DNA of 64,000 bases from Cladosporium sp. IMV 00045. Lineage: Eukaryota; Ascomycota; Dothideomycetes; Cladosporiales; Cladosporiaceae. Both the position numbers and the translations under genes were made by a program. The stretch covers positions 195,371 to 259,370 of the forward strand of contig MSJI02000005.1 of the NCBI GenBank assembly GCA_001931905.2, written 5' to 3'. Below, piece after piece: positions 11,174 to 22,127 of the stretch. A model generated the notes under the pieces. It worked only from the letters and a program-made list of their open reading frames with translations. It had not been told where the DNA came from and ran no database searches. Every line of letters begins with the position of its first letter. The first letter of the stretch is position 1.

Positions 11174-12864
11174 GTGTGGAAGCGGAGTTGCGTGAGAAGG
11201 GGTGCGTATGATGCTGGTGTTCGATGAGAGATCGTAGGCCTGTTTTGCTTGGATGAGCTATGCTTCTCGATGTAGCCCACGATGATTTTTTTTTTTAATC
11301 GAATTCAGCAGTGTCTAGTCGGCATGAGGACAAATCCGAATCATATGCCTGTAGTCGCAAAGACATCAGCAGAAAACATCAATCGGCCATAGATATGAAC
11401 ATTACATTAATCCAGCATCAAAACCAATCAGTTATCAGGTTGAACGATATACGCATCTCCAAGCGTTGACGGAAAGCAAGGAAACCGCAGATTTTCTTCC
11501 ATTGATAGATGTTATGACAGTGCATACGTTTGCGTACTGACTACTAGTTCTGCAGTAATACGCATTATTTTTAAAGACGAGATGAGGCGGTAGTGATGCG
11601 CTTTCAACCACTGGCTTCCTATTGGCTGAATTCCAGCGCGCGCTAAGAATTGTCAGTTTTTGTCAGTGAGGTGGTCGGCCTTTCCCGCGCGTAGGGCAAA
11701 TTGGGAAGCTGGTCACAAGGGTTAGGGTTGGGGCAAGCGACATTCCGAATAGGCAAAAATGGAGATGGGACGAATACCGGACGGAAACTCAGCAACGTAC
11801 CACAGAAATATCTCAACGCGCTGAATACACGCAGGACTATTCCAATAGATACGAAACACCGATAACAAGGCCTTACAGTGCCGTGCTCAAACGCGTTTCA
11901 ATCGCCAGAGCACATCATGCAACAAAACACCGCACTCTAGCCCAAAACCGCGATCACCAACGGACTTTGAATCACATCGACCTTACTGTAACCACTACCC
12001 TCAAAGAAAAGAGGTATTAATATGACCAAACGGCAACGATATAAAGGCATCGAATTCGGTTTGTTGATCACATCCTCCGAACCCAGCAAACAGACCTCAC
12101 GTATCGCTCATTTCGACGACAAAATCATACCGCAAACGACCCATGGAGCAGTTGCCACATTTCTCTGAATGAATACAAGAATCTCAGAAGAGAACAGAAG
12201 CAATCCACGAGACCAAAAGATCAAATGAAACCAACGAAAGGCACACAAATAACGATCGGGATTAAGTATTGCATATTCCATGATTGCTTTCAAAATCTAA
12301 ACGAAGACAAAGGCAGCGAAAGCACAGAGCAGCAACAACATACTAATAAAAGCAAAGCCGATCAAATCCAAAAAAGCAAGGCTGTTGGTATCCAAAACGA
12401 AGCAGAAAAGCAAAACGTCAAAAAAGCCAACCCAAAGGACAGGCAATGCCGCCCGAAACGAAAAAAACGGACGAGAAGAGAAAACGCAGCAGGTATCCAA
12501 AAGGCCAACAAAACAGGGAGAAACAACAAGCCTGCCTCTTTTAGAACATGCGTTCGCAATCCCCTCAGCCAGTCGGCGTCCGTTCGCCCGCTCTCTACAG
12601 CCCCAGAAAAGAAGTAACACAAGAGCTGACGCAAGGCCAGCAGAAAAGAAAAGAATTGGCTCCTGCAAGCAGGCAGGACTGCCAACTCCGAATTATGCTT
12701 TATATCCAACATCCGGTGCCGAGCGGTTTGCTTCTTGCTTCCAGGCACGAATCGATCTCTTGACCGAATTTTTTTCCCCCCAATGTGTTCTACGCCATAA
12801 AAGGTGTGTTTCGCTATTCGTAATTTTCCTCATTCAATTCTTTTCAATTTCTTTCTCGCGTCGT
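11174..12864. other. Intergenic region between convergent GH43 and RFX genes
   Basis: 1.7 kb with no protein-like frame. It has a T10 tract near 11287 and an isolated GGGTTAGGGTTGGGG stretch near 11720, and is A-rich on the plus strand toward the RFX 3' end (probably its 3' UTR). Confidence 0.55.
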
Positions 12865-15442
12865 TCATAAAGCGTTTACTCGCATTCCGCCGGCCAGGGC
12901 CATGGTGTCGTTGCCCATTGGCTGGCTGCTGACGTTGAATTTCGCCATGGTGAGATCGTCATCCATCAGGCCCATGCCGATCCCAGAGTCGTCCAGATCC
13001 GTTTCCTGCGATAATTGCGACGCAGCGTTCGCAATCGGCTGGGGCATGTAGAATGCTGGGCTGTCTTGTGTGGGTGGTTGAGGGTTCAGCACGGGCATCG
13101 CCGAGTGAGGGCGGGTTGGCGCTTCAAAGGAAGCGTTGCGCTGGAGATGCACAGGGAACATTGGGTTTCCAGAGTGAGATGCTCCGTTGCTGAGATCTGG
13201 AGCAATGCTACCCATACGGCTTCCGCCGTGGCTGCCGCTCATGCTGTTGCTGTTTGCAGTGGTCTCGAGGTTCGGTGATTGCTGCATGCTGTGTCGTACG
13301 AGGGAGTCGTTTGAGACTTCTGGCTCAAGAAAACCGCCCATCTCTGCCAGCCACAGAGACATCTCATCAACAAAGATCTTGAGAACCCACCAGTGACCGT
13401 AACTTTGACCGTTCATAATGGTGATGTCTCTCAAAGCCGCAGTGCCGACTGCCGAAATGCAGTGCAGGAGCACTCTGGCTTCGGCTTTGGGGAAGCGAGA
13501 AGGCAATGATGAGATGAACGAAGACCATCGGTCGAGAATTGTCTCGGTCGAAACATTTGAAGGACCGGAATTGGGGCGGGTTGTTTGACCTTGCAGGTAG
13601 CTCGCGAAAGAACCATTCTCCTCGAAGTTGTAAGCCTGGAAGCCGTATGGGTCGTCCTGATAAGCCGGTGCCTGCAGAGGCTCGAGCAGAGTACGCATCT
13701 CGGTGGTGAGGATCTTGTAAGCTTCCTCATATCCGCAATCAGGCAGCTCAGCCTCCATGACGCGTTTGGGGTTGACTTTGGTGAGCCACTCGAACCACAT
13801 CTGCTCGCGGTTCTGATCAATGGTCAAGAGATTTGCTGCCGCATGCGCCGACTGGTTCACTCTGATAAGGCGGTTCAGTAATGATGCAAATACAGCTGCA
13901 GGTTTCAACTTGGCTTCCAGCACGTGTGCTGGCTGCGAGTTAAAGGTTTTGGCAATGTGACCATGGAGGTTGGCTGAGATGTTCGAAAGAATGTTGATGA
14001 CTACAACAGGAGCCGCCTGCAGTGTCAGACGGCTGACGAAGCGAACCATCGTCCGGTACATAACCAAATCGCATTGCTGGATCCAAGGGGCGATGTTTGC
14101 GTGCGTGAAAAGCTTCTGTACCGGAACCGTGAGGGTGCCGTGGAAAGAGGTGTAGAGTCGGAAGAACTGCTTCTCTTTGCAGAATCTAATGCTGTCGATA
14201 AGTGAAGTGCAGTGCGTTCGGTAGAGTGCTGCCAAAGCTTCGGCGGTGTCGACATCGGTGCGAGGAGGCAGGTACGGGTGAATGGAAGGGAGGCTGACAG
14301 GCTCGTTCTCGGTAAATGGTGGCAAGTTGCTCGAGGGGAATCGTAAAGTGTGGTTGTAAGACAAAGACTCAACGCTTCCTTGTTGCATTCCTCGTGTGTC
14401 TGGCCAGGCAAATGCGCGTCCTTGTGAAGAAGGTCCTCGAGGTGTGGGTGGGTTTGCGGGTTGAGTGTCGAAGCTAGCATCACCAGTGGGGAATGCAGCA
14501 GTATCGGCAGGAAGACGAGGCATAGTGTTGAAGTCAATCTGCTGTGTGCTTGCAGATTCACTTCTTCGCAGACGGCTTTCTTGGCTGGGGAAACTGGCGC
14601 CATTCCAGGCAGCAGTAGCCTGAGCTGATGGCTCCTCCTCGAGAGCAAGGTCGACATAGTGATATTTGCTCTCGCCACGCACACCTAACCGGCGCGTTTG
14701 GATGCCAGGGAAGATGACGCGAACAAGTTTGCCAAACGAAGCCGGGTTAAGTGGCACGACACGTTCAGTACCGCATCGCGTGGCATACTGTGAGTAGACT
14801 CTGTTACGTGGGACTGAAGTCTTTGCTGGTTTGCAGACAGCACGAAGCCTTGGCAAAGTTAGCAAACAAGCAAAACAAACAAATAAACAAATCATGAAAA
14901 ACGTACCAAAGCATGGCAAAGAGCTGCTTGGTCTTCTCTGCCATTGGCGTGCGTTCTTTTTGAATGACCTCCTGCGCTACCTCTGGCAATGGCCTGCCCT
15001 CATTCCTTGACAGCATCTCGCGAAGCTCCTTGTCATTGGTTGCAGTGACCGCAGAGCCTTTCCTCCTCTTGTCTTCTGGAACATCCGGCGCGGATGCCAA
15101 TGGCACAGAGCCCACGCGCATGTGGTTGGTGAACTGCATGTCCTGCATAAAGGGAGAATCTTGAGGGCCGTAGGGTCCAGCAATGGGAAAGGAGACGCTT
15201 TGCGCGTGTTGATGGCCCATGTGCGAAGGCTGCGGCGCAAACTGAGGCGCTACGTTCGGGTCCATGCTGGCATGGTACTGCAAGAGAGCGGCTTCCGGGC
15301 CTTGCATGTATAGATTTTGTGCGGATTGCGCATCTTGTTGCGCATCGCGGGTCGAGACGGCGCTGGTGGTGGATGCCCGGGAATCGGGTCTCGTCGGTCC
15401 TGTGAGCGACTGGTGTGATCTATGCCTTGCAGCCATATTCAT
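12865..15442 (-). CDS. RFX-type winged-helix transcription factor
   Basis: Two exons on the minus strand, 15442..14907 and 14848..12865, with a 58-bp intron (GTACGT...GCCAAG), giving 839 residues. The intron lies inside the DNA-binding domain, which when spliced reads LFAMLWLRAVCKPAKTSVPR, then NRVYSQYATRCG, PLNPASFGKLVRVIFPG and IQTRRLGVRGESKYHYVDL. This is the diagnostic RFX fold, contacting X-box DNA through a beta-hairpin. It sits at about residues 170-245. An N-terminal Gln/Ala/His-rich region and a long C-terminal helical region follow the fungal RFX1 layout. In fungi RFX proteins regulate DNA-damage and cell-division genes; that role is family knowledge, not seen here. The start is the first in-frame ATG (MNMAARHRS). 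Confidence 0.93.
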
Positions 15443-16327
15443 GGTTGTTGGGGTGTGTAAACGAGAGGATGCCTTGCGCTATGGCGAGCTAGGCGGACTG
15501 CGAGCGTCGAATGTCAACAAATGCCATTCCTCCTCCCCTTCCAGTATTGTCGTCGGGGTGAGTTCCTAGCGGGAAGAGACACTCATACCTATCCAAATCA
15601 AGAGACCTACGGGTTAGTATGCTCCAGGATGTCGCCGGCCAGTCGTGAAGGCCTTGAGCCAGGATACCTAGGAATCGCGGTTGCGTGCGTTGTTGTTGGC
15701 GAGGCGATGTTCGAGTCCAGAAGAGCTATTTGATAGCACGATTGTTTTCTAAACAGACAACATGGTCGTGCGCAAGAGGTCTCACATGGATTGCTCTCGC
15801 GTCAACGGCACGGGCGCGACTAGTCTCACCGTGGGTAATTGGAGATGGAGTTCGCAGTGTTATGATGTTTGTTTTCAGCGGCGCCCGAGCGCAGCAACCG
15901 CTCCGAAACGGGACGATCCGCATCACGTGACGAAACGTCATTGATGTTGACTTGAATGTGTGTATAAAGCTGAAATGAAAGCTCGTCGGAATGAACTGGA
16001 AGAAGGATCGATGATAGATGATCTTAAGAAGCTCTAGATAGCATGCATCTAGCCGTGGATGACTTTTTGTCCTCCCTTGCAGCCTAAGCTGCGTCTTTAT
16101 CTCCCTCTTCGCTGTTAAATGACACGGCGGCAGCTTGCTTGAGCTTGCTTGATGAGGAGAGTGGCCGCTGACGTGTGCTTGGCGCTTGCTCTGACCACCA
16201 CTCCACCGCAATTACATCTCTCTGCATCTTGCGATCAATCAAGACACTCGGCATATAACACCGGCGGAACCTGTTCCACATCTTCAAACCCCATATTGAA
16301 CAATACCACCATCCCCATTTCGACACC
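15443..16327. promoter_or_regulatory. Divergent upstream region of RFX and YOP1 genes
   Basis: 885 bp between the two start codons. Short frames on both strands have no protein-like features. A CACGTGA motif near 15925 could be a bHLH site; this is only a pattern match. Confidence 0.45.
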
Positions 16328-17098
16328 ATGAGCGCCCAAGGAGGTTCCATTCAGGACAAGGGTAAGGCTGACATAGCTCTCAGCACAGCTAGCTTTCCTC
16401 AACGCATTGCTTGCTGGCTACATACCGACCATGTGTCTTCGCGCAATACTGACCACGCCGTGCAGCACAGTTCCACCTGTCCCAGCTCGACAAGGAGCTG
16501 TCCAAGTACCCGCAGCTCCAGCAGTTTGAGCAGCAGACCAACGTCCCCAAGGTCTACGTTGTCCTCGGTCTCGGTGCCCTCTACTTCTTCCTGATCTTCT
16601 TCAACATCGCCGGCGAGTTCCTCGTCAACACCGCTGGCTTCGTCATCCCGGCCTACTACTCCCTCCAGGCCCTCTTCACTTCCAGCAAGAGCGATGATAC
16701 CCAGTGGCTGACCGTAAGTCTCATACTCACCTCACTCAGCTTGGTTGAGCTTGAATGGCAAGCACGCGATCACTGACACTACGCGAGCAGTACTGGGTCA
16801 CCTACGCCTTCCTCACTGTTCTTGAGTCGGCGATCAACGCCGTCTACTGGTTCCCCTTCTACTACGTCTTCAAGTTTGTGCTCGTCCTCTGGATGGCACT
16901 CCCCCAGACTGGGTACACATCTCTTTCTGACCACCGCCAAAGCAATCACCCATACTGACATCATGATCCAGTGGTGCCCAGATCATCTTCCGCTCCCTCC
17001 TCCAGCCGCTCTTCGCGCGCTTCTTCGAGAACAGTTCGTCCTCCACCTCCAGCAAACTCCGTAGCCAGGCTGACGCGGCTACAGGCAAGAGCCAGTAA
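16328..17098 (+). CDS. YOP1: Yop1/REEP5-family ER membrane-shaping protein
   Basis: Four exons: 16328..16361, 16466..16713, 16791..16912 and 16972..17098. They give 176 residues with all phases consistent. The TB2/DP1/HVA22 domain is clear: LSQLDKELSKYPQLQQFE, VPKVYVVLGLGALYFFLIFF, a second hydrophobic pair around YWVTYAFLTVLESAINAVYW and FPFYYVFKFVLVLWMALPQ, then GGAQIIFRSLLQPLFARFFE. The two long hydrophobic hairpins insert in the outer leaflet of the ER and bend tubules, working with reticulons and Rab GTPases (family knowledge). The C terminus is Ser-rich. Length matches the usual 170-180 residues. Confidence 0.95.
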
Positions 17099-17789
17099 AT
17101 GCTGCATGACAATCCCCTACAGCATTTGAAATCGCCATGGCGTAGCCAACTATGAGACAACGAACTGAAAACTGCGCATTGGACGAGCAACGAGCGATCA
17201 CGATCAATACGAATACTGCGTGCCCCCAAGACGACTTTTATGGCGACGAACAATTGTGAGATTTGGAAGTGAAGTGAGTGGTGAGACGATTTGTTTACGG
17301 AGGTGAGATGTGGTGAATTGTTGGGTTTTCCTGTTTGCAGAAAATTGGTTTCCTAAGACGTTGCAATTCTGTATGCAAGGTGCTGCCAGCGGCGAGCAAC
17401 CCGACATGTCAGGAGATAGATGTTGGTATGAATGGTACACGATGAGTCCATTTCGAATATCTTTACATTGCAAAAGCTCCGAGAAACCGTTACCTTTGGC
17501 CGAAAGTGTTAGCTGTAGGAATCGAGACACCTGTCGAAACCCCCTAGCTGTAGGCGCATCAGAACTACTCTACGGGAGCGCTTTGCACCATTACCAGAGC
17601 GTGGCAATATGGCAAATAGGCAAAAATAGGCGAACTTACTCTTTGACACTCCGCAAGACACATCCCCTCAGTAGAACCGCCTTGGCCTCCAATCTATCCC
17701 CACAGACGTAGAATGGAAGCAAAACCGGTTGACCACATAATTCATCATGCATAAAACGTTTCCATCATAAAGCCACCAACCGTCATCAA
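17099..17789. other. Intergenic region between convergent YOP1 and swi5 (block A)
   Basis: Noncoding. The part from 17310 is present again after the gap at 45651. The first 250 bases of that part are more alike between blocks than the following stretch, but I see no open frame conserved in both. Confidence 0.5.
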
Positions 17790-18251
17790 TCAATCCCCCT
17801 CCCCAACCCCAAACTCCTCCATAACCTTAACAACCCTACAATCCCTCTGATCAGCAATCAACCCCATAAGCCCCTGCCCGATGTCCTTGATTTCGTTGTA
17901 CTTGTGCAGCAGGGCGATGTGCTGCTTGATGACGGCGTTGGAGCTCTGCAGCGCTGACTGCAGGATTTCGTCGTCGCTTAGGGGCTCGCCTGAGGTTTTG
18001 GACGTGAGGCCTGAGGGGGGTTGGGCTTGGGTGGCGAGCGTTTGGCGTTGGGCTTTGAGGTGGGTGAGGGTTTGTGTGAGAGTGGCTTTGCGTGCTTCGA
18101 GGGCTGTGAGGCGGGGGTTGGAAGTTGTGGTGGTGGTGTTTGGGTTTTGGCTTTTTGGCGTTGTCTTCTCGGAGGGTTCGATGTTGTCTGAGGATGGTGG
18201 TGCTGTCGTCGGATTTGATGGTGTTGATGGATGGCCTGGTTGGGACGACAT
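17790..18251 (-). CDS. swi5: Swi5/Sae3-type recombination accessory protein (copy A)
   Basis: Intronless, 153 residues. The C-terminal 60 residues are the Swi5 domain: a helix with SSNAVIKQHIALLHKYNEIK followed by the near-invariant DIGQGLMGLIADQR and the VVKVMEEFGV end. The middle part is a coiled-coil-like helix (ALEARKATLTQTLTHLKAQR) and the N terminus is Ser/Thr/Pro-rich and disordered. Swi5 with Sfr1 stabilises Rad51/Dmc1 filaments in homologous recombination (family knowledge). It is divergent from the Ytp1-like gene across 360 bp. The block B copy is one residue shorter, with differences confined mainly to the N-terminal region. Confidence 0.92.
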   Translation of the reverse strand: MSSQPGHPSTPSNPTTAPPSSDNIEPSEKTTPKSQNPNTTTTTSNPRLTALEARKATLTQTLTHLKAQRQTLATQAQPPSGLTSKTSGEPLSDDEILQSALQSSNAVIKQHIALLHKYNEIKDIGQGLMGLIADQRDCRVVKVMEEFGVGEGD

Positions 18252-18611
18252 GGTGGGTTTCGTGAAGAGTCGATTGGCTCCAAGTTTGTCACTTCGTAGA
18301 GCTGTCGATCACTCGTATATAGGTGCTCTTGCCGGCCCTCAGCCCATCCACGTTTGTTCGTTATCGTATTGAACGTTAGATGTGTTGCATGAATCGTTCG
18401 CGAAGTGAAGGCTTACGACGACAGCCAATCAAACTCTCTCTAATCTCAGCCCAGCGGAAGGCAGCGGCGGGCGAAGGAAGGAGCAGCCTTCAGCAACCCC
18501 AGTCTATCCGCGCAATAGTGCAGTGCACTAGTAAGCCATCAGCCATCAGGCTACGGGTGATTATTTGCCTCTCCGTCCCTACTCGATCACCAACGACATC
18601 CACAACCCAAA
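18252..18611. promoter_or_regulatory. Divergent promoter swi5 / Ytp1-like (block A), with CCAAT box
   Basis: 360 bp between start codons. A CCAAT box lies at 18425-18429 within a roughly 90-bp stretch that is almost unchanged in block B (46774-46778), although the sequence beside it has diverged. The conservation suggests functional promoter elements. Confidence 0.6.
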
Positions 18612-20078
18612 ATGGCCACATTTCGAACTCGACCATCATTGCCGCTTCTGACGGCAGTCGCTCTATTCGCAAGCACAGCCGTATGCCATGGCGGGCACGA
18701 AGCCATCCCCGAAGGCGAGGCCATCTCCGAAGATCCCATGGACAGCACTCTCTGGGCTCACATCCTCCTCCAAACGTCGGCATGGGGCATCATATTCCCT
18801 ACTGGCATGGTGCTCGGGCTCGTGAGATCAAGATGGCACGTTCCCACCCAAATCCTCGGAACCGCGATCGCCGTACTCGGTTACTTCTTGGGACATCTTC
18901 ATAAGGGACGGCAGTTTGCTTACACTGCGCACGCTGGCTTCGCGAATTGGTTGATGCTCATCCTCATAGCTCAGATTGTGCTGGGTGTCTATTTGAGACT
19001 GCACTTGGAGAGGGGTTTCTTGGGAAAGATCAGGCCATACCAGGTGAAGGCGCATGGGATTCTAGGGGGCATCATGCCCGTGGCAGGCTGGGTGCAGATG
19101 GTCTTTGGTGGAATCGCCAGCCAGGGGTTCTGCCGTGGAGATCATGTCGGACAGTGTGCCGCACACTTCATCATGGGCTCTGCGTTCGTGGGCTACGGCA
19201 TCGTCCTGACGATCATGCTCCTGAACGGACAGCAGCTGTTGAAGAGGAGTGGAAGGAGCCAGGAGTTCTGGGACAGCCTTGTCATCAGCGTCTGGGGCTG
19301 TGTCAACACCTTCACCGAACACAGGTGGGGAGGGCCTTGGGTTGCGAACGACTTGCAGCACACCAGCATGGGAATCATCTGGTGGGCGGCAGGTCTCGTT
19401 GGCATCTGGCTGTCTCGCGATCGTCAGGGTCGTCCTCGTCGCAACCTCATCCCAGGTATTGTCATCATGCTCACCGGCTGGGGCATGAGCGGACACCCGC
19501 AATCGCTAGAACTCAGCACGCACGTCCACGCTGTCTTCGGCTACGCGCTCATGGCCGCAGGTCTCACCAGGATCATCGAGATCAGCTTCGTTCTGCGCGA
19601 CAAAACCACCCTCAACGTTACTCCTGACGGACAGAACGACGAGGAGATCAACAGCTTCCAGTACCTCCCACCATTCCTGCTCTACGCCAGTGGTTTTCTC
19701 TTCATGGGCGCGACCGAAGAGCAGATGCAGGTCCTCACTGACAACCACGTCACGCACGTGTCTTACATCCTGATCTTGTTCAGCATCAGCTTCCTGCTAT
19801 TCCTCTGTAAGTGCCATTCGCTCCTTTCCCATCTAGTATCGATGTGCTAACTTTCAACAGTCGTGCTCATGCTCACCCATCTGTATTCTGCCAACATCGA
19901 GCCAGCAGTATCGCTCAAGAAGGACGAAGAGCGTTCCACTGCGAACGGCCATACTGTCGTTCCCACTGCTGCCGACCGTCAAGCAGCGGACGCGCAGGAA
20001 TTCGAACTCGAGGGTCTCATGAGCGACGACGAGGACACGGAGACTGCAGCCAAGCAAACGAATGGGAGACTGAGGTGA
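18612..20078 (+). CDS. Ytp1-like multi-spanning membrane protein (copy A)
   Basis: Two exons, 18612..19806 and 19861..20078, with a 54-bp intron (GTAAGT...CAACAG), giving 470 residues. An N-terminal signal peptide (LLTAVALFASTAVCHGG) is followed by a DUF2427-type region with a b561-like helical bundle and conserved His residues (WAHILLQTSAWGIIFPTGM, LGHLHKGRQFAYTAHAGFAN). A Ytp1 C-terminal region follows (HTSMGIIWWAAGLVGIWLS, HVHAVFGYALMAAGLTRIIE, and four more hydrophobic segments). The tail is acidic and cytosolic. The fungal family is poorly characterised; transmembrane electron transfer has been inferred from the b561-like fold. The first 398 residues show no amino-acid difference from copy B; the last 72 show three. 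Confidence 0.88.
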
Positions 20079-20656
20079 TCGTTTCTGAGTTATTGTAGTT
20101 TTACTCTCAAGGCATAGCGATGCGGTTTTCGTATAGTGTTCAGGTATCAGACTGATGAGCATCTCTATCTTGAAGTATAGAAGGGGGTTGGCGTACATCG
20201 AATTGTCGAAGTCTATAATCTAACGGCCATCCAGATATGCTCATAGTACATTCTCTGTGCCCCATTACCAGGCGAAAGTTGAACTCCAAAATGCTTTGAA
20301 AGCCAGTGCCTATTCTGTCCAAGACGATGATTGATCGTATCGCGTTGTTATAGTTCATCAATTGCTTGATATCACGCTAAGATGATAAGTCTACACGTCA
20401 TGGACACCTCGCACTTTGAATGATTGCGCTTTTCGTTCGAATCAATAATGAAAATACCCCATTTATCACGGCATTAATTGTTTGCAGAACTATATGCATG
20501 TAATAAACCTTGGCTCTCTTGATTGAGTTTCGTGAAACGTCACTGGTCGACACTTTTTCTCGCAATACTTACATGAACACACCACATACACGCTCAGCAT
20601 CGCGTTGATCTACAACTACTTCTCAAGAGATTGCGACAAAACTTACATCAACAAAC
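20079..20656. promoter_or_regulatory. Intergenic region upstream of GT8 gene (block A)
   Basis: 578 bp between two plus-strand genes; 3' UTR and promoter. A long stretch around 20370-20420 is nearly identical in block B, with scattered changes elsewhere. No coding frame. Confidence 0.5.
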
Positions 20657-21730
20657 ATGACCACCAACGGATCCGTTGGCAAAAAATACGCCTACACCAC
20701 ACTCATCACTCGCGGCAGCTACCTCGCCGGCGTAATCATCCTCGCCCACTCCCTACGCAAACATGGCTCTCAACACCCTCTGATCGTCTTCTACACCTCC
20801 GGGGTCTCAGACTCCGCCGTACGGGCTCTCGAACTAGAACAAACCAAGTTGAACCTCCAACTTTGCAAAGTCGACCTGCTCCTGCCCCCCTCGCACGTCA
20901 AAACCTGGCTGATCGCCGAGCGCTTCACGGACACGTGGACGAAGCTGCGCGTCTTCGAGGTCTTCGAATACGATGCTGTCTGCTACCTGGACGCCGACAT
21001 GGCGATTTTCAACCGCAACATGGACTGCGTCTTCGAGCACGAAACTACCCTCCCTGCCGACTGGATCGCGGCCAACCACGCCTGCGTCTGCAACAAGGAG
21101 CGCGACCCCTGGGCCCCCGAAGACTGGCGCGAGGAGAACTGCGGCTTCAACGGTCTCGAGCACCCAGATGCTCTCACGAAGCCGACGCAAGTCACGCCAG
21201 ATTCCAGACCGACGCACCACCTCCTCAACTCCGGCATGTTCCTGTACCACCCATCACCCTCGCTGTGGGAGAACATGCTCTCCTTCTTCAACACGACGGA
21301 CAAACTCTCAACATTCAAGTTCCCCGACCAAGATTTCCTGGCAGAGTTCTTCCGCAACAAATGGCAGAGTCTGGGCTGGCAGTTCAACGCGCTCAAGACG
21401 ATGCGCTACTGGCACCCGGCCATGTGGCGCGACGACCAGGTCGTGTGTCTGCACTACATCGTCGACAAGCCGTGGGCGGCGCGCGTCAAGGGCGATGGTA
21501 CCGCGGGGTACAGGGGGAATGATGGCGAGACGCACCGTTGGTGGTGGGATTTGTGGGAGGAGTGGGCGGCGGAGAGGAAGGGCGAGGGCAAGGAGGAGGT
21601 TTTGGCGTTGTTGAAGAAGTATGTCGCGAGTCCGGAGGGGGAGGAGGGGGAGCAGGATCCGGACATGTTGGCGATTGGGACCGGGGCGCAGAAGTTTGCG
21701 CAGAATAAGAAGCCGGGCGAGGAGGCTTGA
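20657..21730 (+). CDS. GT8-family glycosyltransferase, glycogenin/galactinol-synthase-like (copy A)
   Basis: Intronless, 357 residues starting MTTNGSVGKKYAYTTLITRG. The GT-A fold signatures of family 8 are present: the N-terminal strand YAYTTLITRGSYLAGVIILA that binds the sugar nucleotide, the metal-binding DxD motif as YLDADMAIF (Asp112 and Asp114), and the later HHLLNSGMFLYHPS and FPDQDFLAEFF segments. No signal peptide or membrane segment is evident, so the enzyme is probably cytosolic. It should transfer a sugar from a UDP-sugar, but donor and acceptor cannot be named. The C-terminal 60 residues are Glu/Gly/Lys-rich. An antisense frame of 138 codons here is a shadow. Confidence 0.88.
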   Translation: MTTNGSVGKKYAYTTLITRGSYLAGVIILAHSLRKHGSQHPLIVFYTSGVSDSAVRALELEQTKLNLQLCKVDLLLPPSHVKTWLIAERFTDTWTKLRVFEVFEYDAVCYLDADMAIFNRNMDCVFEHETTLPADWIAANHACVCNKERDPWAPEDWREENCGFNGLEHPDALTKPTQVTPDSRPTHHLLNSGMFLYHPSPSLWENMLSFFNTTDKLSTFKFPDQDFLAEFFRNKWQSLGWQFNALKTMRYWHPAMWRDDQVVCLHYIVDKPWAARVKGDGTAGYRGNDGETHRWWWDLWEEWAAERKGEGKEEVLALLKKYVASPEGEEGEQDPDMLAIGTGAQKFAQNKKPGEEA

Positions 21731-22127
21731 TTTACATGTACCTACTTGGTTAGGCAGATTGTGGTTGTTGCGATGGGCGTTTGGTGGCGTCACAGCGATG
21801 TTACAGTGGGGTGATTCATTACTCTGTTGATGAAAGAAACAAATACGGATGAGCGCAGTACGAAGAAAATGCATAGACGTGAACGATAGACGAATGAACG
21901 GCGTAATCTAAAATTATAAGTTGATGACATATCCTTCGACGCGATTACCTGTTCGGGTGCTGCGGTGAGAAACACGCGAACAAGGCTTTGTTTGTCATTG
22001 ACGGTGACTGTACAAAGCCTATGGCAAGTATTGTCTAGGTATATAGTGACATTGCCCTACTGTAGAAGATTAGCATCTCTATAAAATTCATACAAACCAT
22101 ACCACATCGCATCTCATCGAAAGTGAC
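21731..22127. promoter_or_regulatory. Intergenic region upstream of peptidyl-tRNA hydrolase gene (block A)
   Basis: 397 bp. Bases 21915-22060 are strongly conserved with block B, whereas the first 100 bases after the GT8 stop are rearranged, consistent with a conserved promoter and a free 3' UTR. Confidence 0.5.

Noticed and set aside
11715..11735. TTAGGG-like telomere motif
   Set aside because: Only two units in unique sequence; too short for telomeric or interstitial telomere repeat DNA.
17310..17640. Sequence beside the gap as a dispersed transposon end
   Set aside because: It occurs only at the start of blocks A and B, without terminal repeats, target-site duplication or transposase frame.
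20605..21522. 305-codon plus-strand frame over the GT8 gene
   Set aside because: Arg/Pro-rich frame-shifted shadow of the glycosyltransferase; the GT8 frame contains the DxD motif.
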